DNA of 64,000 bases from Megachile rotundata (Eukaryota; Arthropoda; Insecta; Hymenoptera; Megachilidae): positions 1-64,000 of the forward strand of contig NW_027473533.1 of assembly GCF_050947335.1 (NCBI RefSeq), in the 5' to 3' direction. This document shows positions 1-12,268 of this stretch, one piece after another. The notes beneath the pieces were generated by a model, which was not told the origin of the DNA, did no database searches, and was given only the letters and a program-made list of their open reading frames with translations. The position numbers were made by a program, and so were the translations under genes. Numbering within the stretch: the stretch's first letter is position 1; each line of letters starts with the position of its first letter.

Positions 1-1370
1 GTATAGAAATTGTCGTTCTATCGATCATATAAGCATAATATGGCTAATAATACGAGTTAGATTGACAATAATAAGAGTAATAAGTATAGTAATTATCGTT
101 CTACAGATCATATAAGCATAATATGGTTAATAATATGAGTTAGATTGATAATAATAAGAGTAATGAGTATAGTAATTGTCGTTCTATCGATCATATAAGC
201 ATAATATGGCTAATAATATGGGTTAGATTGATAATAATAAAAGTAATAAGTATAGTAATTATCTTTCTACCGATCATATAAGCATAATATGGTTAATAAT
301 ATGAGTTAGATTGATAATAATGACAGTAATGAGTATAGTAATTGTCGTTCTATCGATCATTTAAGCATAATATGGCTAATAATATGAGTTAGGTTGATAA
401 AAATAAGAATAATAAGTATAGTAATTATCGCTCCTTCGATCACATAAGCATAACATGGCTAATAATATGAGGTGATTGATAATAATGAGACTAATAAGTA
501 TAGTAGTTGTCGTTCTATCGATCATATAAGCATAATATGGCTAATAATATGAGTTAGATTGATAACAATAAGAGTAGTGTGTATAGTAATTGTCGTCCTA
601 TCGATCATATAAGCGTAATATGGCTAATAATATGAGTTAGATTGATAATAATAAGAGTAACAAGTATAGTAATTGTCGTCCTATCGATCATATAAGCATA
701 AAATGGCTAATAATATGAGTTAGATTGATAATAATAAGAGTAATGAGTATAGTAATTGTCGTTCTATCGATCATATTTGCATAATATGGTTAATAATATG
801 AGTTAGATTGATAATAATAAGAGTAATAAGTATAGTAATTTTCGTCCTATCGATCATATAAGCATAATATGGCTAATAATATGAGTTAGATTGATAACAA
901 TAAGAGTAGTGAGTATAGTAATTGTGGTCCTATCGATCATATAAGCATAATATGGCTAATAATATGAGTTAGATTGATAATAATAAGAGTAATAAGTATA
1001 GTAATTGTCGTCCTATAGATCATATAAGCATAATATGGCTAATAATATGAGTTAGATTGATAATAATAAGAGTAATGAGTATAGTAATTGTCGTTCTATC
1101 GATCATATAAGCATAATATGGCTAATAATATGCGTTAGATTGATAATAATAAGAGTAATAAGTATAGTAATTATCGTTCTACCGATCATATAAGCATAAT
1201 ATGGTTAATAATATGAGTTAGATTGATAACAGGAAGTGTAATAAGAATCGTAATTGTCGTTCTGTCCATCATATAAGCATAATATGGCTAATAATATGAG
1301 TTAGATTGATAATAATAAGAGTAATAAGTATAGTAATTGTCGTCCTATCGATCATATAAGCATAATATGG
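1..1370 (+). repeat. Cassette K, copy 1 of 6
   Basis: This is a 16.5-monomer block (1370 bp, with one 82-bp unit near 471). It is recognised by TAATACGAGTTAG at its start, ATTATCGTTCTACAGATC, TAATATGGGTTAGATTG with ATAATAAAAGTAAT, the AGTGTGTATAGTAA unit, CATATTTGCATAATATGG, GTAATTGTGGTCC and the GTAATAAGAATCG / CTGTCC unit near 1230-1265. Other copies start at 14584, 16408, 21545, 25608 and 30499. This is the most diverged copy: for example, it has GTATAGAAAT where the others have GTATAGCAAT, TATCTTTC near 253, and GTAATTGTCG where the others read GTAAGTGTCG. The window starts inside this block, so its upstream flank is not visible. Confidence 0.9.
772..788 (+). other. Example of the in-monomer dyad, strong form
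   Basis: Here CATATT-TGCAT-AATATG makes a perfect 6-bp inverted repeat with a 5-base loop (monomer positions 26-42). The plain consensus has the weaker CATAT-AAGCATA-ATATG at the same place, and all forms contain the odd-length palindrome CATA-A-TATG at 34-42. Strong forms recur in the CATATTTGCAT, CATATTAGCAT and CATATTCGCAT monomers of both domains. Short dyads are a known feature of some centromeric satellites, but a role here is only a guess. Confidence 0.55.
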
Positions 1371-1410
1371 CTAATAGTATGAGTTAGATTGATAATAATA
1401 AGAGTAGTGA

Positions 1411-1493
1411 GTATAGTAATTGTCGTTCTATCGATCATATAAGCATAATATGGCTAATAATATGAGTTAGATTGATAATAATAAGAGTAATAA
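1411..1493 (+). repeat. Reference copy of the 83-bp consensus monomer
   Basis: This unit carries the commonest base at every position I compared and can serve as the type monomer. It starts at GTATAGTAAT, carries TGTCGTTCTATCGATC at 11-26, CATAATATGGCTAATAATAT at 34-53, and ends in AGAGTAATAA. It has 14 G and 6 C in 83 bases (about 24% G+C), so the + strand is G-rich relative to C. It has two CpGs (14-15 and 22-23), the second inside the palindrome ATCGAT (20-25), a ClaI recognition sequence. Positions 34-42 form an odd-length palindrome, CATA-A-TATG. Forward stops lie at 4, 7 and 58 in one frame, 53 in another, and many in the third; the reverse strand has stops in all three frames too. The choice of monomer start is arbitrary. 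Confidence 0.95.
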
Positions 1494-2060
1494 GTATAGT
1501 AATTGTCGTCCTATCGATCATGTAAGCATAATATGGCTAATAATATGAGTTAGATTGACAATAATAAGAGTAATAAGTATAGTAATTATCGTTCTACCGA
1601 TCATATAAGCATAATATGGTTACTAATATGAGTTAGATTGATAATAATAAGCGTAATGAGTATAGTAATTGTCGTTCTATCGATCATATAAGCATAATAT
1701 GGCTAATGATATGAGTTAGTTCGATAATAATAAGAGTAATGAGTATAGTAATTGTCGTTCTATCGATCATATAAGCATAATATGGCTAATAATATGAGTT
1801 AGATTGATAATAATAAGAGTAATAGGTATAGTAATTATCGTTCTACCGATCACATAAGCATAATATGGCTAATAATATGAGTTAGATTGATAATAATAAG
1901 AGTAATAAGTATAGTAATTGTCGTTCTATCGATCATATTTGCATAATATGGTTAATAATATGAGTTAGATTGATAATAATAAGAGTAGTGAGTATAGTAA
2001 TTGTCGTTCTATCGATCATATAAGCATAATATGGCTAATAATATGAGTTAGATTGATAAT

Positions 2061-2390
2061 AAAAAGAGTAATAAGTAAAGTAATTGTCGTCCTATCGATC
2101 ACATAAGCATAATATGGCTAATAATATGAGTTAATTGATAATGATAAGACTAATAAGTATAGTAATTGTCGTTCTATCGATCATATAAGCATAATATGGC
2201 TAATAATATGAGTTAGATTGATAATAAAAAGAGTAATAAGTATAGTAATTGTCGTCCTATCGATCACATAAGCATAATATGGCTAATAATATGAGTTAAT
2301 TGATAATGATAAGACTAATAAGTATAGTAATTGTCGTTCTATCGATCATATAAGCATAATATGGCTAATAATATGAGTTAGATTGATAAC
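2061..2390 (+). repeat. 165-bp dimer duplicated in tandem
   Basis: A two-monomer unit (83 + 82 bp) occurs twice in succession. The pair has a GATAATAAAAAGAGTAATAA unit, then CGATCACATAAGC, then the GAGTTAATTGATAATGATAA 82-bp unit. The related region at 24050-24740 has one copy only: marker distances between the two regions differ by exactly 165 bp across this point. Confidence 0.85.
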
Positions 2391-3734
2391 AATGAGAGTA
2401 GTGAGTATAGTAATTGTCGTCCTATCGATCATATAATCATACTATGGCTAATAATATGAGTTAGGTTGATAATAATAAGAGTAATGAGTATAGTAATTGT
2501 CGTTCTATCGATCATATAAGCATAATATGGCTAATAATATGAGTTAGATTGACAATAATAAGAGTAATAAGTATAGTAATTATCGTTCTACCGATGATAT
2601 AAGCATAATATGGTTAATAATATGAGTTAGATTGATAATAATAAGAGTAATGAGTATAGTAATTATCGTTCCTTCGATCACATAAGCATAACATGGCTAA
2701 TAATATGCGTTAGATTGATAATAATAAGAGTAATAAGTATAGTAATTATCGTTCTACCGATCATATGAGCATAATATGGTTAATAATATGAGTTAGGTTG
2801 ATAACAGGGAGTGTAATAAGAATAGTAATTGTCGTTCTGTCCATCATATAAGCATAATATGGCTAATAATATGAGTTAGATTGATAATAATAAGAGTAAT
2901 TAGTATAGTAATTGTCGTCCTATCGATCATATAAGCATAATATGGCTAATAGTATGAGTTAGATTGATAATAATAAGAGTAGTGAGTATAGTAATTGTCG
3001 TTCTATCGATCATATAAGCATAATATGGCTAATAATATGAGTTAGATTGATAATAATAAGAGTAATAAGTATAGTAATTATCGTCCTATCGATCATATAA
3101 GCATAATATGGCTAATAATATGAGTTAGATTGATAACAATATGAGTAGTGAGTATAGTAATTGTGGTCCTATCGATCATATAAGCATAATATGGCTAATA
3201 ATATGAGTTAGATTGATAATAATAAGAGTAATAAGTATAGTAATTGTCGTCCTATCGATCATATAAGCATAATATGGCTAATAATATGAGTTAGATTGAT
3301 AATAATAAGAGTAATGAGTATAGTAATTGTCGTTCTATCGATCATATAAGCATAATATGGCTAATAATATGCGTTAGATTGATAATAACGACAGTAATGA
3401 GTATAGTAATTGTCGTTCTATCGATCATTTAAGCATAATATGGCTAATAATATGAGTTCGGTTGATAGAAATAAGAATAATAAGTATAGTAATTATCGTT
3501 CCTTCGATCACATAAGCATAATATGGCTAATAATATGAGGTGATTGATAATAATAAGACTAATAAGTATAGTAGTTGTCGTTCTATCGATCATATAAGCA
3601 TAATATGGCTAATAATATGAGTTAGATTGATAACAATAAGAGTAGTGAGTATAGTAATTGTCGTCCTATCGATCATATAAGCATAATATGGCTAATAATA
3701 TGAGTTAGATTGATAATAATAAGAGTAACAAGTA

Positions 3735-4570
3735 TAGTAATTGTCGTCCTATCGATCATATAAGCATAATATGGCTAATAATATGAGTTAGATTGATAAC
3801 AATAAGAATAATAAGTATAGTAATTATCGTTCCTTCGATCACATAAGCATAACATGGCTGATAATATGAGGTGATTGATAATAATAAGACTAATAAGTAT
3901 AGTAGTTGTCGTTCTATCGATCATATAAGCATAATATGGCTAATAATATGAGTTAGATTGATAATAATAAGAGTAACAAGTATAGTAATTGTCGTTCTAT
4001 CGATCATATAAGCATAATATGACTAATAATATGAGTTAGATTGACAATAATAAGAGTAATAAGTATAGTAATTATCATTCTACCGATCATATAAGCATAA
4101 TATGGTTAATAATATGAGTTAGGTTGATAATAATAAGAGTGATAAGTATAGTAATTATCGTTCCTTCGATCACATAAGCATAACATGGCTAATAATATGT
4201 GGTGATTGATAATAATAAGACTAATAAGTATAGTAGTTGTCGTTCTCTCGTTCATATAAGCATAATATGGCTAATAATATGAGTTAGATTGATAACAATA
4301 AGAGTAGTGAGTATAGTAATTGTCGTCCTATCGATCATATAAGCATAATATGGCTAATAATATGAGTTAGATTGATAATAATAAGAGTAACAAGTATAGT
4401 AATTGTCGTCCTATCGATCATATAAACATAATATGGCTAATAATATGAGTTAGATTGATAATAATAAGAGTAATGAGTATAGTAATTGTCGTTCTATCGA
4501 TCATATTCGCATAATATGGTTAATAATATGAGTTAGATTGATAATAATAAGAGTAATAAGTATAGTAATT
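3735..4570 (+). repeat. Block duplicated at 11108-11943 (offset 7373)
   Basis: This ~835-bp segment carries ACAATAAGAATAATAAG, TAATATGACTAATAATATG, TTATCATTCTACCG, AGTGATAAGTATAG, the rare CTCTCGTTCATATAAGC (4245) and CATATTCGCATAATATGG. The same string recurs at 11108-11943, in the 28-30-kb tandem pair and partly at 33.4-34.2 kb. One copy difference is TATGTGGTGATTG here against TATGAGGTGATTG elsewhere. Confidence 0.85.
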
Positions 4571-5345
4571 GTCGTCCTATCGATCATATAAGCATAATAT
4601 GGCTAATAATATGAGTTAGATTGATAATAATAAGAGTAACAAGTATAGTAATTGTCGTCCTATCGATCATATAAGCATAATATGGCTAACAATATGAGTT
4701 AGATTGATAACAGGGAGTGTAATAAGAATAGTAATTGTCGTTCTGTCGATAATATAAGCATAATATGGCTAATAATATGAGTTAGATTGATAACAATAAG
4801 AGTAGTGAGTATAGTAATTGTCGTCCTATCGATCATATAAGCATAATATGGCTAATAATATGAGTTAGATTGATAATAATAAGAGTAACAAGTATAGTAA
4901 TTGTCGTCCTATCGATCATATATACATAATATGGATAATAATATGAGTTAGATTGATAATAATAAGAGTAATGAGTATAGTAATTGTCGTTCTATCGATC
5001 ATATTTGCATAATATGGTTAATAATATGAGTTAGATTGATAATAATAAGAGTAATAAGTATAGTAATTATCGTTCCTTCGATCACATAAGCATAACATGG
5101 CTAATAATATGAGGTGATTGATAATAATAAGACTAATAAGTATAGTAGTTGTCGTCCTATCGATCATATAAGCATAATATGGCTAATAATATGAGTTAGA
5201 TTGATAACAATAAGAGTAGTGAGTATAGTAATTGTCGTCCTATCGATCATATAAGCATAATATGGCTAATAATATGAGTTAGATTGATAATAATAAGAGT
5301 AACAAGTATAGTAATTGTCGTCCTATCGATCATATAAGCATAATA
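4570..5345 (+). repeat. Block duplicated at 7884-8659 (offset 3314)
   Basis: Recognised by the rare CATATATACATAATATGG (4917 and 8231) followed by GATAATAATATGAG. It includes a GATAACAGGGAG / TTCTGTCGATAAT unit and an 82-bp unit near 5110. The two copies differ at a few sites, for example CTAACAATATG at 4685 and CTGATAATATG near 8413. Confidence 0.8.
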
Positions 5346-6490
5346 TGGCTAATAATATGAGTTAGATTGATAACAGGGAGTGTAATAAGAATAGTAATTG
5401 TCGTTCAGTCGATAATATAAGCATAATATGGCTAATAATATGAGTTAGATTGATAACAATAAGAGTAGTGAGTATAGTAATTGTCGTCCTATCGATCATA
5501 TAAGCATAATATGGCTAATAGTATGAGTTAGATTGATAATAATAAGAGTAGTGAGTATAGTAATTGTCGTTCTATCGATCATATAAGTATAATATGGCTA
5601 ATAATATGAGTTAGATTGATAATAATAAGAGTAATAAGTATAGTAATTGTCGTCCTATCGATCACATAAGCATAATATGGCTAATAATATGAGTTAATTG
5701 ATAATGATAAGACTAATAAGTATAGTAATTGCCGTTCTATCGATCATATAAGCATAATATGGCTAATAATATGAGTTAGATTGATAACAATAAGAGTAGT
5801 GAGTATAGTAATTGTCGTCCTATCGATCATATAAGCATAATATGGCTAATAATATGAGTTAGGTTGATAATAATAAGAGTAATGAGTATAGTAATTGTCG
5901 TTCTATCGATCATATAAGCATAATATGGCTAATAATATGAGTTAGATTGATAACAGGGAGTGTAATAAGAATAGTAATTGTCGTTCAGTCGATAATATAA
6001 GCATAATATGGCTAATAATATGAGTTAGATTGATAACAATAAGAGTAGTGAGTATAGTAATTGTCGTCCTATCGATCATATAAGCATAATATGGCTAATA
6101 GTATGAGTTAGATTGATAATAATAAGAGTAGTGAGTATAGTAATTGTCGTTCTATCGATCATATAAGTATAATATGGCTAATAATATGAGTTAGATTGAT
6201 AATAATAAGAGTAATAAGTATAGTAATTGTCGTCCTATCGATCACATAAGCATAATATGGCTAATAATATGAGTTAATTGATAATGATAAGACTAATAAG
6301 TATAGTAATTGCCGTTCTATCGATCATATAAGCATAATATGGCTAATAATATGAGTTAGATTGATAACAATAAGAGTAGTGAGTATAGTAATTGTCGTCC
6401 TATCGATCATATAAGCATAATATGGCTAATAATATGAGTTAGGTTGATAATAATAAGAGTAATGAGTATAGTAATTGTCGTTCTATCGAT
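5330..6490 (+). repeat. 580-bp (7-monomer) tandem duplication
   Basis: Two copies lie head-to-tail, about 5330-5909 and 5910-6490. Each opens with the GATAACAGGGAGTGTAATAA unit and the unusual CGTTCAGTCGATAATATAAG (5401 and 5981). Then follow CTAATAGTATGAG, CATATAAGTATAATATGG, the GAGTTAATTG 82-bp unit, and GTAATTGCCGTTC (5731 and 6311). The GCCG-bearing module also recurs singly at 8879, 12606, 18491 and 19567. Confidence 0.88.
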
Positions 6491-7433
6491 CATATAAGCA
6501 GAATATGGTTAATAATATGAGTTAGATTGATAACAGGGAGTGTAATAAGAATAGTAATTGTCGTTCTGTCGATAATATAAGCATAATATGGCTAATAATA
6601 TGAGTTAGATTGATAATAATGACAGTAATGAGTATAGTAATTGTCGTTCTATCGATCATTTAAGCATAATATGGCTAATAATATGAGTTGGGTTGATAAA
6701 AATAAGAATAATAAGTATAGTAATTATCGTTCCTTCGATCACATAAGCATAATATGGCTAATAATATGAGGTGATTGATAACAATAAGACTAATAAGTAT
6801 AGTAGTTGTCGTTCTATCGATCATATAAGCATAATATGGCTAATAATATGAGTTAGATTGATAACAATAAGAGTAGTGAGTATAGTAATTGTCGTCCTAT
6901 CGATCATATAAGCATAATATGGCTAATAATATGAGTTAGATTGATAATAATAAGAGTAACAAGTATAGTAATTGTCGTCCTATCGATCATATAAGCATAA
7001 TATGGCTAATAATATGAGTTAGATTGATAATAATGACAGTAATGAGTATAGTAATTGTCGCTCTATCGATCATTTAAGCATAATATGGCTAATAATATGA
7101 GTTAGATTGATAAAAATAAGAATAATAAGTATAGTAATTATCGTTCCTTCGATCACATAAGCATAACATGGCTAATAATATGAGGTGATTGATAATAATA
7201 AGACTAATAAGTATAGTAGTTGTCGTTCTATCGATCATATAAGCATAATATGGCTAATAATATGTGTTAGATTGATAACAATAAGAGTAGTGAGTATAGT
7301 AATTGTCGTCCTATCGATTATAGAAGCATAATATGGCTAATAATATGAGTTAGATTGATAACAATAAGAGTAGTGAGTATAGTAATTGTCGTCCTATCGA
7401 TCATATAAGCATAATATGGCTAATAATATGAGT
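6060..7433 (+). repeat. Block duplicated at 8628-10001 (offset 2568)
   Basis: About 1.37 kb matches with 31 monomers of offset, five of them 82 bp. Markers are CTAATAGTATG (6095 and 8663), GCAGAATATGG (6501 and 9069) and the CGATTATA unit (7316 and 9884). Differences include TTATAGAAGC here against TTATATAAGC there. Confidence 0.82.
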
Positions 7434-8018
7434 TAGGTTGATAATAATAAGAGTAATGAGTATAGTAATTGTCGTTCTATCGATCATATAAGCAGAATAT
7501 GGTTAATAATATGAGTTAGATTGATAACAGGGAGTGTAATAAGAATAGTAATTGTCGTTCTGTCGATAATATAAGCATAATATGGCTAATAATATGAGTT
7601 AGATTGATAATAATGACAGTAATGAGTATAGTAATTGTCGTTCTATCGATCATTTAAGCATAATATGGCTAATAATATGAGTTGGGTTGATAAAAATAAG
7701 AATAATAAGTATAGTAATTATCGTTCCTTCGATCACATAAGCATAATATGGCTAATAATATGAGGTGATTGATAACAATAAGACTAATAAGTATAGTAGT
7801 TGTCGTTCTATCGATCATATAAGCATAATATGGCTAATAATATGAGTTAGATTGATAACAATAAGAGTAGTGAGTATAGTAATTGTCGTCCTATCGATCA
7901 TATAAGCATAATATGGCTAATAATATGAGTTAGATTGATAATAATAAGAGTAACAAGTATAGTAATTGTCGTCCTATCGATCATATAAGCATAATATGGC
8001 TAATAATATGAGTTAGAT
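6330..8018 (+). repeat. 994-bp (12-monomer) tandem duplication, second copy partial
   Basis: Segment 6330-7024 repeats at 7324-8018 with a 12-monomer step (two of them 82 bp). Both contain GCAGAATATGGTT (6501 and 7495), the GACAGTAATGAG and GAGTTGGGTTGATAAAAATA units and the AGTAGTTGTCG unit. It overlaps the 2568-bp-offset block, so this stretch has been copied at least twice in different registers. Confidence 0.82.
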
Positions 8019-8624
8019 TGATAACAGGGAGTGTAATAAGAATAGTAATTGTCGTTCTGTCGATAATATAAGCATAATATGGCTAATAATATGAGTTAGA
8101 TTGATAACAATAAGAGTAGTGAGTATAGTAATTGTCGTCCTATCGATCATATAAGCATAATATGGCTAATAATATGAGTTAGATTGATAATAATAAGAGT
8201 AACAAGTATAGTAATTGTCGTCCTATCGATCATATATACATAATATGGATAATAATATGAGTTAGATTGATAATAATAAGAGTAATGAGTATAGTAATTG
8301 TCGTTCTATCGATCATATTTGCATAATATGGTTAATAATATGAGTTAGATTGATAATAATAAGAGTAATAAGTATAGTAATTATCGTTCCTTCGATCACA
8401 TAAGCATAACATGGCTGATAATATGAGGTGATTGATAATAATAAGACTAATAAGTATAGTAGTTGTCGTTCTATCGATCATATAAGCATAATATGGCTAA
8501 TAATATGAGTTAGATTGATAACAATAAGAGTAGTGAGTATAGTAATTGTCGTTCTATCGATCATATAAGCATAATATGGCTAATAATATGAGTTAGATTG
8601 ATAATAATAAGAGTAACAAGTATA

Positions 8625-10743
8625 GTAATTGTCGTCCTATCGATCATATAAGCATAATATGGCTAATAGTATGAGTTAGATTGATAATAATAAGAGTAGT
8701 GAGTATAGTAATTGTCGTTCTATCGATCATATAAGTATAATATGGCTAATAATATGAGTTAGATTGATAATAATAAGAGTAATAAGTATAGTAATTGTCG
8801 TCCTATCGATCACATAAGCATAATATGGCTAATAATATGAGTTAATTGATAATGATAAGACTAATAAGTATAGTAATTGCCGTTCTATCGATCATATAAG
8901 CATAATATGGCTAATAATATGAGTTAGATTGATAACAATAAGAGTAGTGAGTATAGTAATTGTCGTCCTATCGATCATATAAGCATAATATGGCTAATAA
9001 TATGAGTTAGGTTGATAATAATAAGAGTAATGAGTATAGTAATTGTCGTTCTATCGATCATATAAGCAGAATATGGTTAATAATATGAGTTAGATTGATA
9101 ACAGGGAGTGTAATAAGAATAGTAATTGTCGTTCTGTCGATAATATAAGCATAATATGGCTAATAATATGAGTTAGATTGATAATAATGACAGTAATGAG
9201 TATAGTAATTGTCGTTCTATCGATCATTGAAGCATAATATGGCTAATAATATGAGTTGGGTTGATAAAAATAAGAATAATAAGTATAGTAATTATCGTTC
9301 CTTCGATCACATAAGCATAATATGGCTAATAATATGAGGTGATTGATAACAATAAGACTAATAAGTATAGTAGTTGTCGTTCTATCGATCATATAAGCAT
9401 AATATGGCTAATAATATGAGTTAGATTGATAACAATAAGAGTAGTGAGTATAGTAATTGTCGTCCTATCGATCATATAAGCATAATATGGCTAATAATAT
9501 GAGTTAGATTGATAATAATAAGAGTAACAAGTATAGTAATTGTCGTCCTATCGATCATATAAGCATAATATGGCTAATAATATGAGTTAGATTGATAATA
9601 ATGACAGTAATGAGTATAGTAATTGTCGCTCTATCGATCATTTAAGCATAATATGGCTAATAATATGAGTTAGATTGATAAAAATAAGAATAATAAGTAT
9701 AGTAATTATCGTTCCTTCGATCACATAAGCATAACATGGCTAATAATATGAGGTGATTGATAATAATAAGACTAATAAGTATAGTAGTTGTCGTTCTATC
9801 GATCATATAAGCATAATATGGCTAATAATATGTGTTAGATTGATAACAATAAGAGTAGTGAGTATAGTAATTGTCGTCCTATCGATTATATAAGCATAAT
9901 ATGGCTAATAATATGAGTTAGATTGATAACAATAAGAGTAGTGAGTATAGTAATTGTCGTCCTATCGATCATATAAGCATAATATGGCTAATAATATGAG
10001 TTAGATTGATAATAATAAGAGTAATAAGTATAGTAATTGTCGTCCTATCGATCATATAAGCATAATATGGCTAATAATATGAGTTAGATTGATAATAATA
10101 AGAGTAATGAGTATAGTAATTGTCGTTCTATCGATCATATAAGCATAATATGGCTAATGATATGCGTTAGATTGATAATAATAAGAGTAATAAGTATAGT
10201 AATTATCGCTCTACCGATCATATAAGCATAATATGGTTAATAATATGAGTTAGATTGATAACAGGGAGTGTAATAAGAATAGTAATTGTCGTTCTGTCCA
10301 TCATATAAGCATAATATGGCTAATAATATGAGTTAGATTGATAATAATAAGAGTAATAAGTATAGTAATTGTCGTCCTATCGATCATATAAGCATAATAT
10401 GGCTAATCGTATGAGTTAGATTGATAATAATAAGAGTAGTGAGTATAGTAATTGTCGTTCTATCGATCATATAAGCATAATATGGCTAATAATATGAGTT
10501 AGATTGATAATAATAAGAGTAATAAGTATAGTAATTGTCGTCCTATCGATCACATAAGCATAATATGGCTAATAATATGAGTTAATTGATAATGATAAGA
10601 CTAATAAGTATAGTAATTGTCGTTCTATCGATCATATAAGCATAATATGGCTAATAATATGAGTTAGATTGATAACAATAAGAGTAGTGAGTATAGTAAT
10701 TGTCGTCCTATCGATCATATAAGCATAATATGGCTAATAATAT
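8625..10743 (+). repeat. Block duplicated at 12352-14470 (offset 3727)
   Basis: About 2.1 kb (45 monomers of offset, eight of 82 bp). Shared markers are CTAATAGTATG, GCCGTTC, GAGTTGGGTTG, the CGATTATA unit, CTAATGATATGCG (10154 and 13881) and CTAATCGTATGAG (10403 and 14130). Copy differences by eye include ATATGCGTTAG against ATATGCGCTAG and CATTGAAGC against CATTTAAGC. Confidence 0.85.
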
Positions 10744-10934
10744 GAATTAGATTGATAACAATAAGAGTAGTGAGTATAGTAATTTTCGTCCTATCGATCA
10801 TATAAGCATAATATGGTTAATAATATGAGTTAGATTGATAACAGGGAGTGTAATAAGAATAGTAATTGTCGTCCTGTCCATCATATAAGCATAACATGGC
10901 TAATAATATGAGGTGATTGATAATAATAAGACTA

Positions 10935-12268
10935 ATAAGTATAGTAATTATCGTCCTATCGATCATATAAGCATAATATGGCTAATAATATGAGTTAGAT
11001 TGATAATGATAAGAGTAATAAGTATAGTAATTTTCGTCCTATCGATCATATAAGCATAATATGGCTAATAATATGAGTTAGATTGATAACAATAAGAGTA
11101 GTGAGTATAGTAATTGTCGTCCTATCGATCATATAAGCATAATATGGCTAATAATATGAGTTAGATTGATAACAATAAGAATAATAAGTATAGTAATTAT
11201 CGTTCCTTCGATCACATAAGCATAACATGGCTGATAATATGAGGTGATTGATAATAATAAGACTAATAAGTATAGTAGTTGTCGTTCTATCGATCATATA
11301 AGCATAATATGGCTAATAATATGAGTTAGATTGATAATAATAAGAGTAACAAGTATAGTAATTGTCGTTCTATCGATCATATATGCATAATATGACTAAT
11401 AATATGAGTTAGATTGACAATAATAAGAGTAATAAGTATAGTAATTATCATTCTACCGATCATATAAGCATAATATGGTTAATAATATGAGTTAGGTTGA
11501 TAATAATAAGAGTGATAAGTATAGTAATTATCGTTCCTTCGATCACATAAGCATAACATGGCTAATAATATGAGGTGATTGATAATAATAAGACTAATAA
11601 GTATAGTAGTTGTCGTTCTCTCGTTCATATAAGCATAATATGGCTAATAATATGAGTTAGATTGATAACAATAAGAGTAGTGAGTATAGTAATTGTCGTC
11701 CTATCGATCATATAAGCATAATATGGCTAATAATATGAGTTAGATTGATAATAATAAGAGTAACAAGTATAGTAATTGTCGTCCTATCGATCATATAAAC
11801 ATAATATGGCTAATAATATGAGTTAGATTGATAATAATAAGAGTAATGAGTATAGTAATTGTCGTTCTATCGATCATATTCGCATAATATGGTTAATAAT
11901 ATGAGTTAGATTGATAATAATAAGAGTAATAAGTATAGTAATTTTCGTCCTATCGATCATATAAGCATAATATGGCTAATAATATGAGTTAGATTGATAA
12001 TAATAAGAGTAATAAGTATAGTAATTGTCGTTCTATCGATCATATAAGCATAATATGGTTAATAATATGAGTTAGATTGATAACAGGGAGTGTAATAAGA
12101 ATAGTAATTGTCGTTCTGTCGATAATATAAGCATAATATGGCTAATAATATGAGTTAGGTTGATAAAAATAAGAATAATAAGTATAGTAATTATCGTTCC
12201 TTCGATCACATAAGCATAACATGGCTGATAATATGAGGTGATTGATAATAATAAGACTAATAAGTATA
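10935..12268 (+). repeat. Source-like block for the 28-30-kb copies (offsets 16992 and 18069)
   Basis: About 1.33 kb carrying GATAATGATAAGAGTAATA (11002), ACAATAAGAATAATAAG, CATTCTACCG, CTCTCGTTCATATAAGC (11618) and CATATTCGCAT (11879). Its first part matches 27.9-28.75 kb and its full length matches 29004-30337. Direction of copying cannot be told from the sequence alone. Confidence 0.85.

Noticed and set aside
7310..7330. A domain-B monomer inside domain A (ATAGAAGC near 7321)
   Set aside because: Only one base resembles B-type CATAGAAGC. The rest of the unit is the A-type CGATTATA variant also seen at 9884, 13611, 20572 and 23556, so it is an independent substitution.
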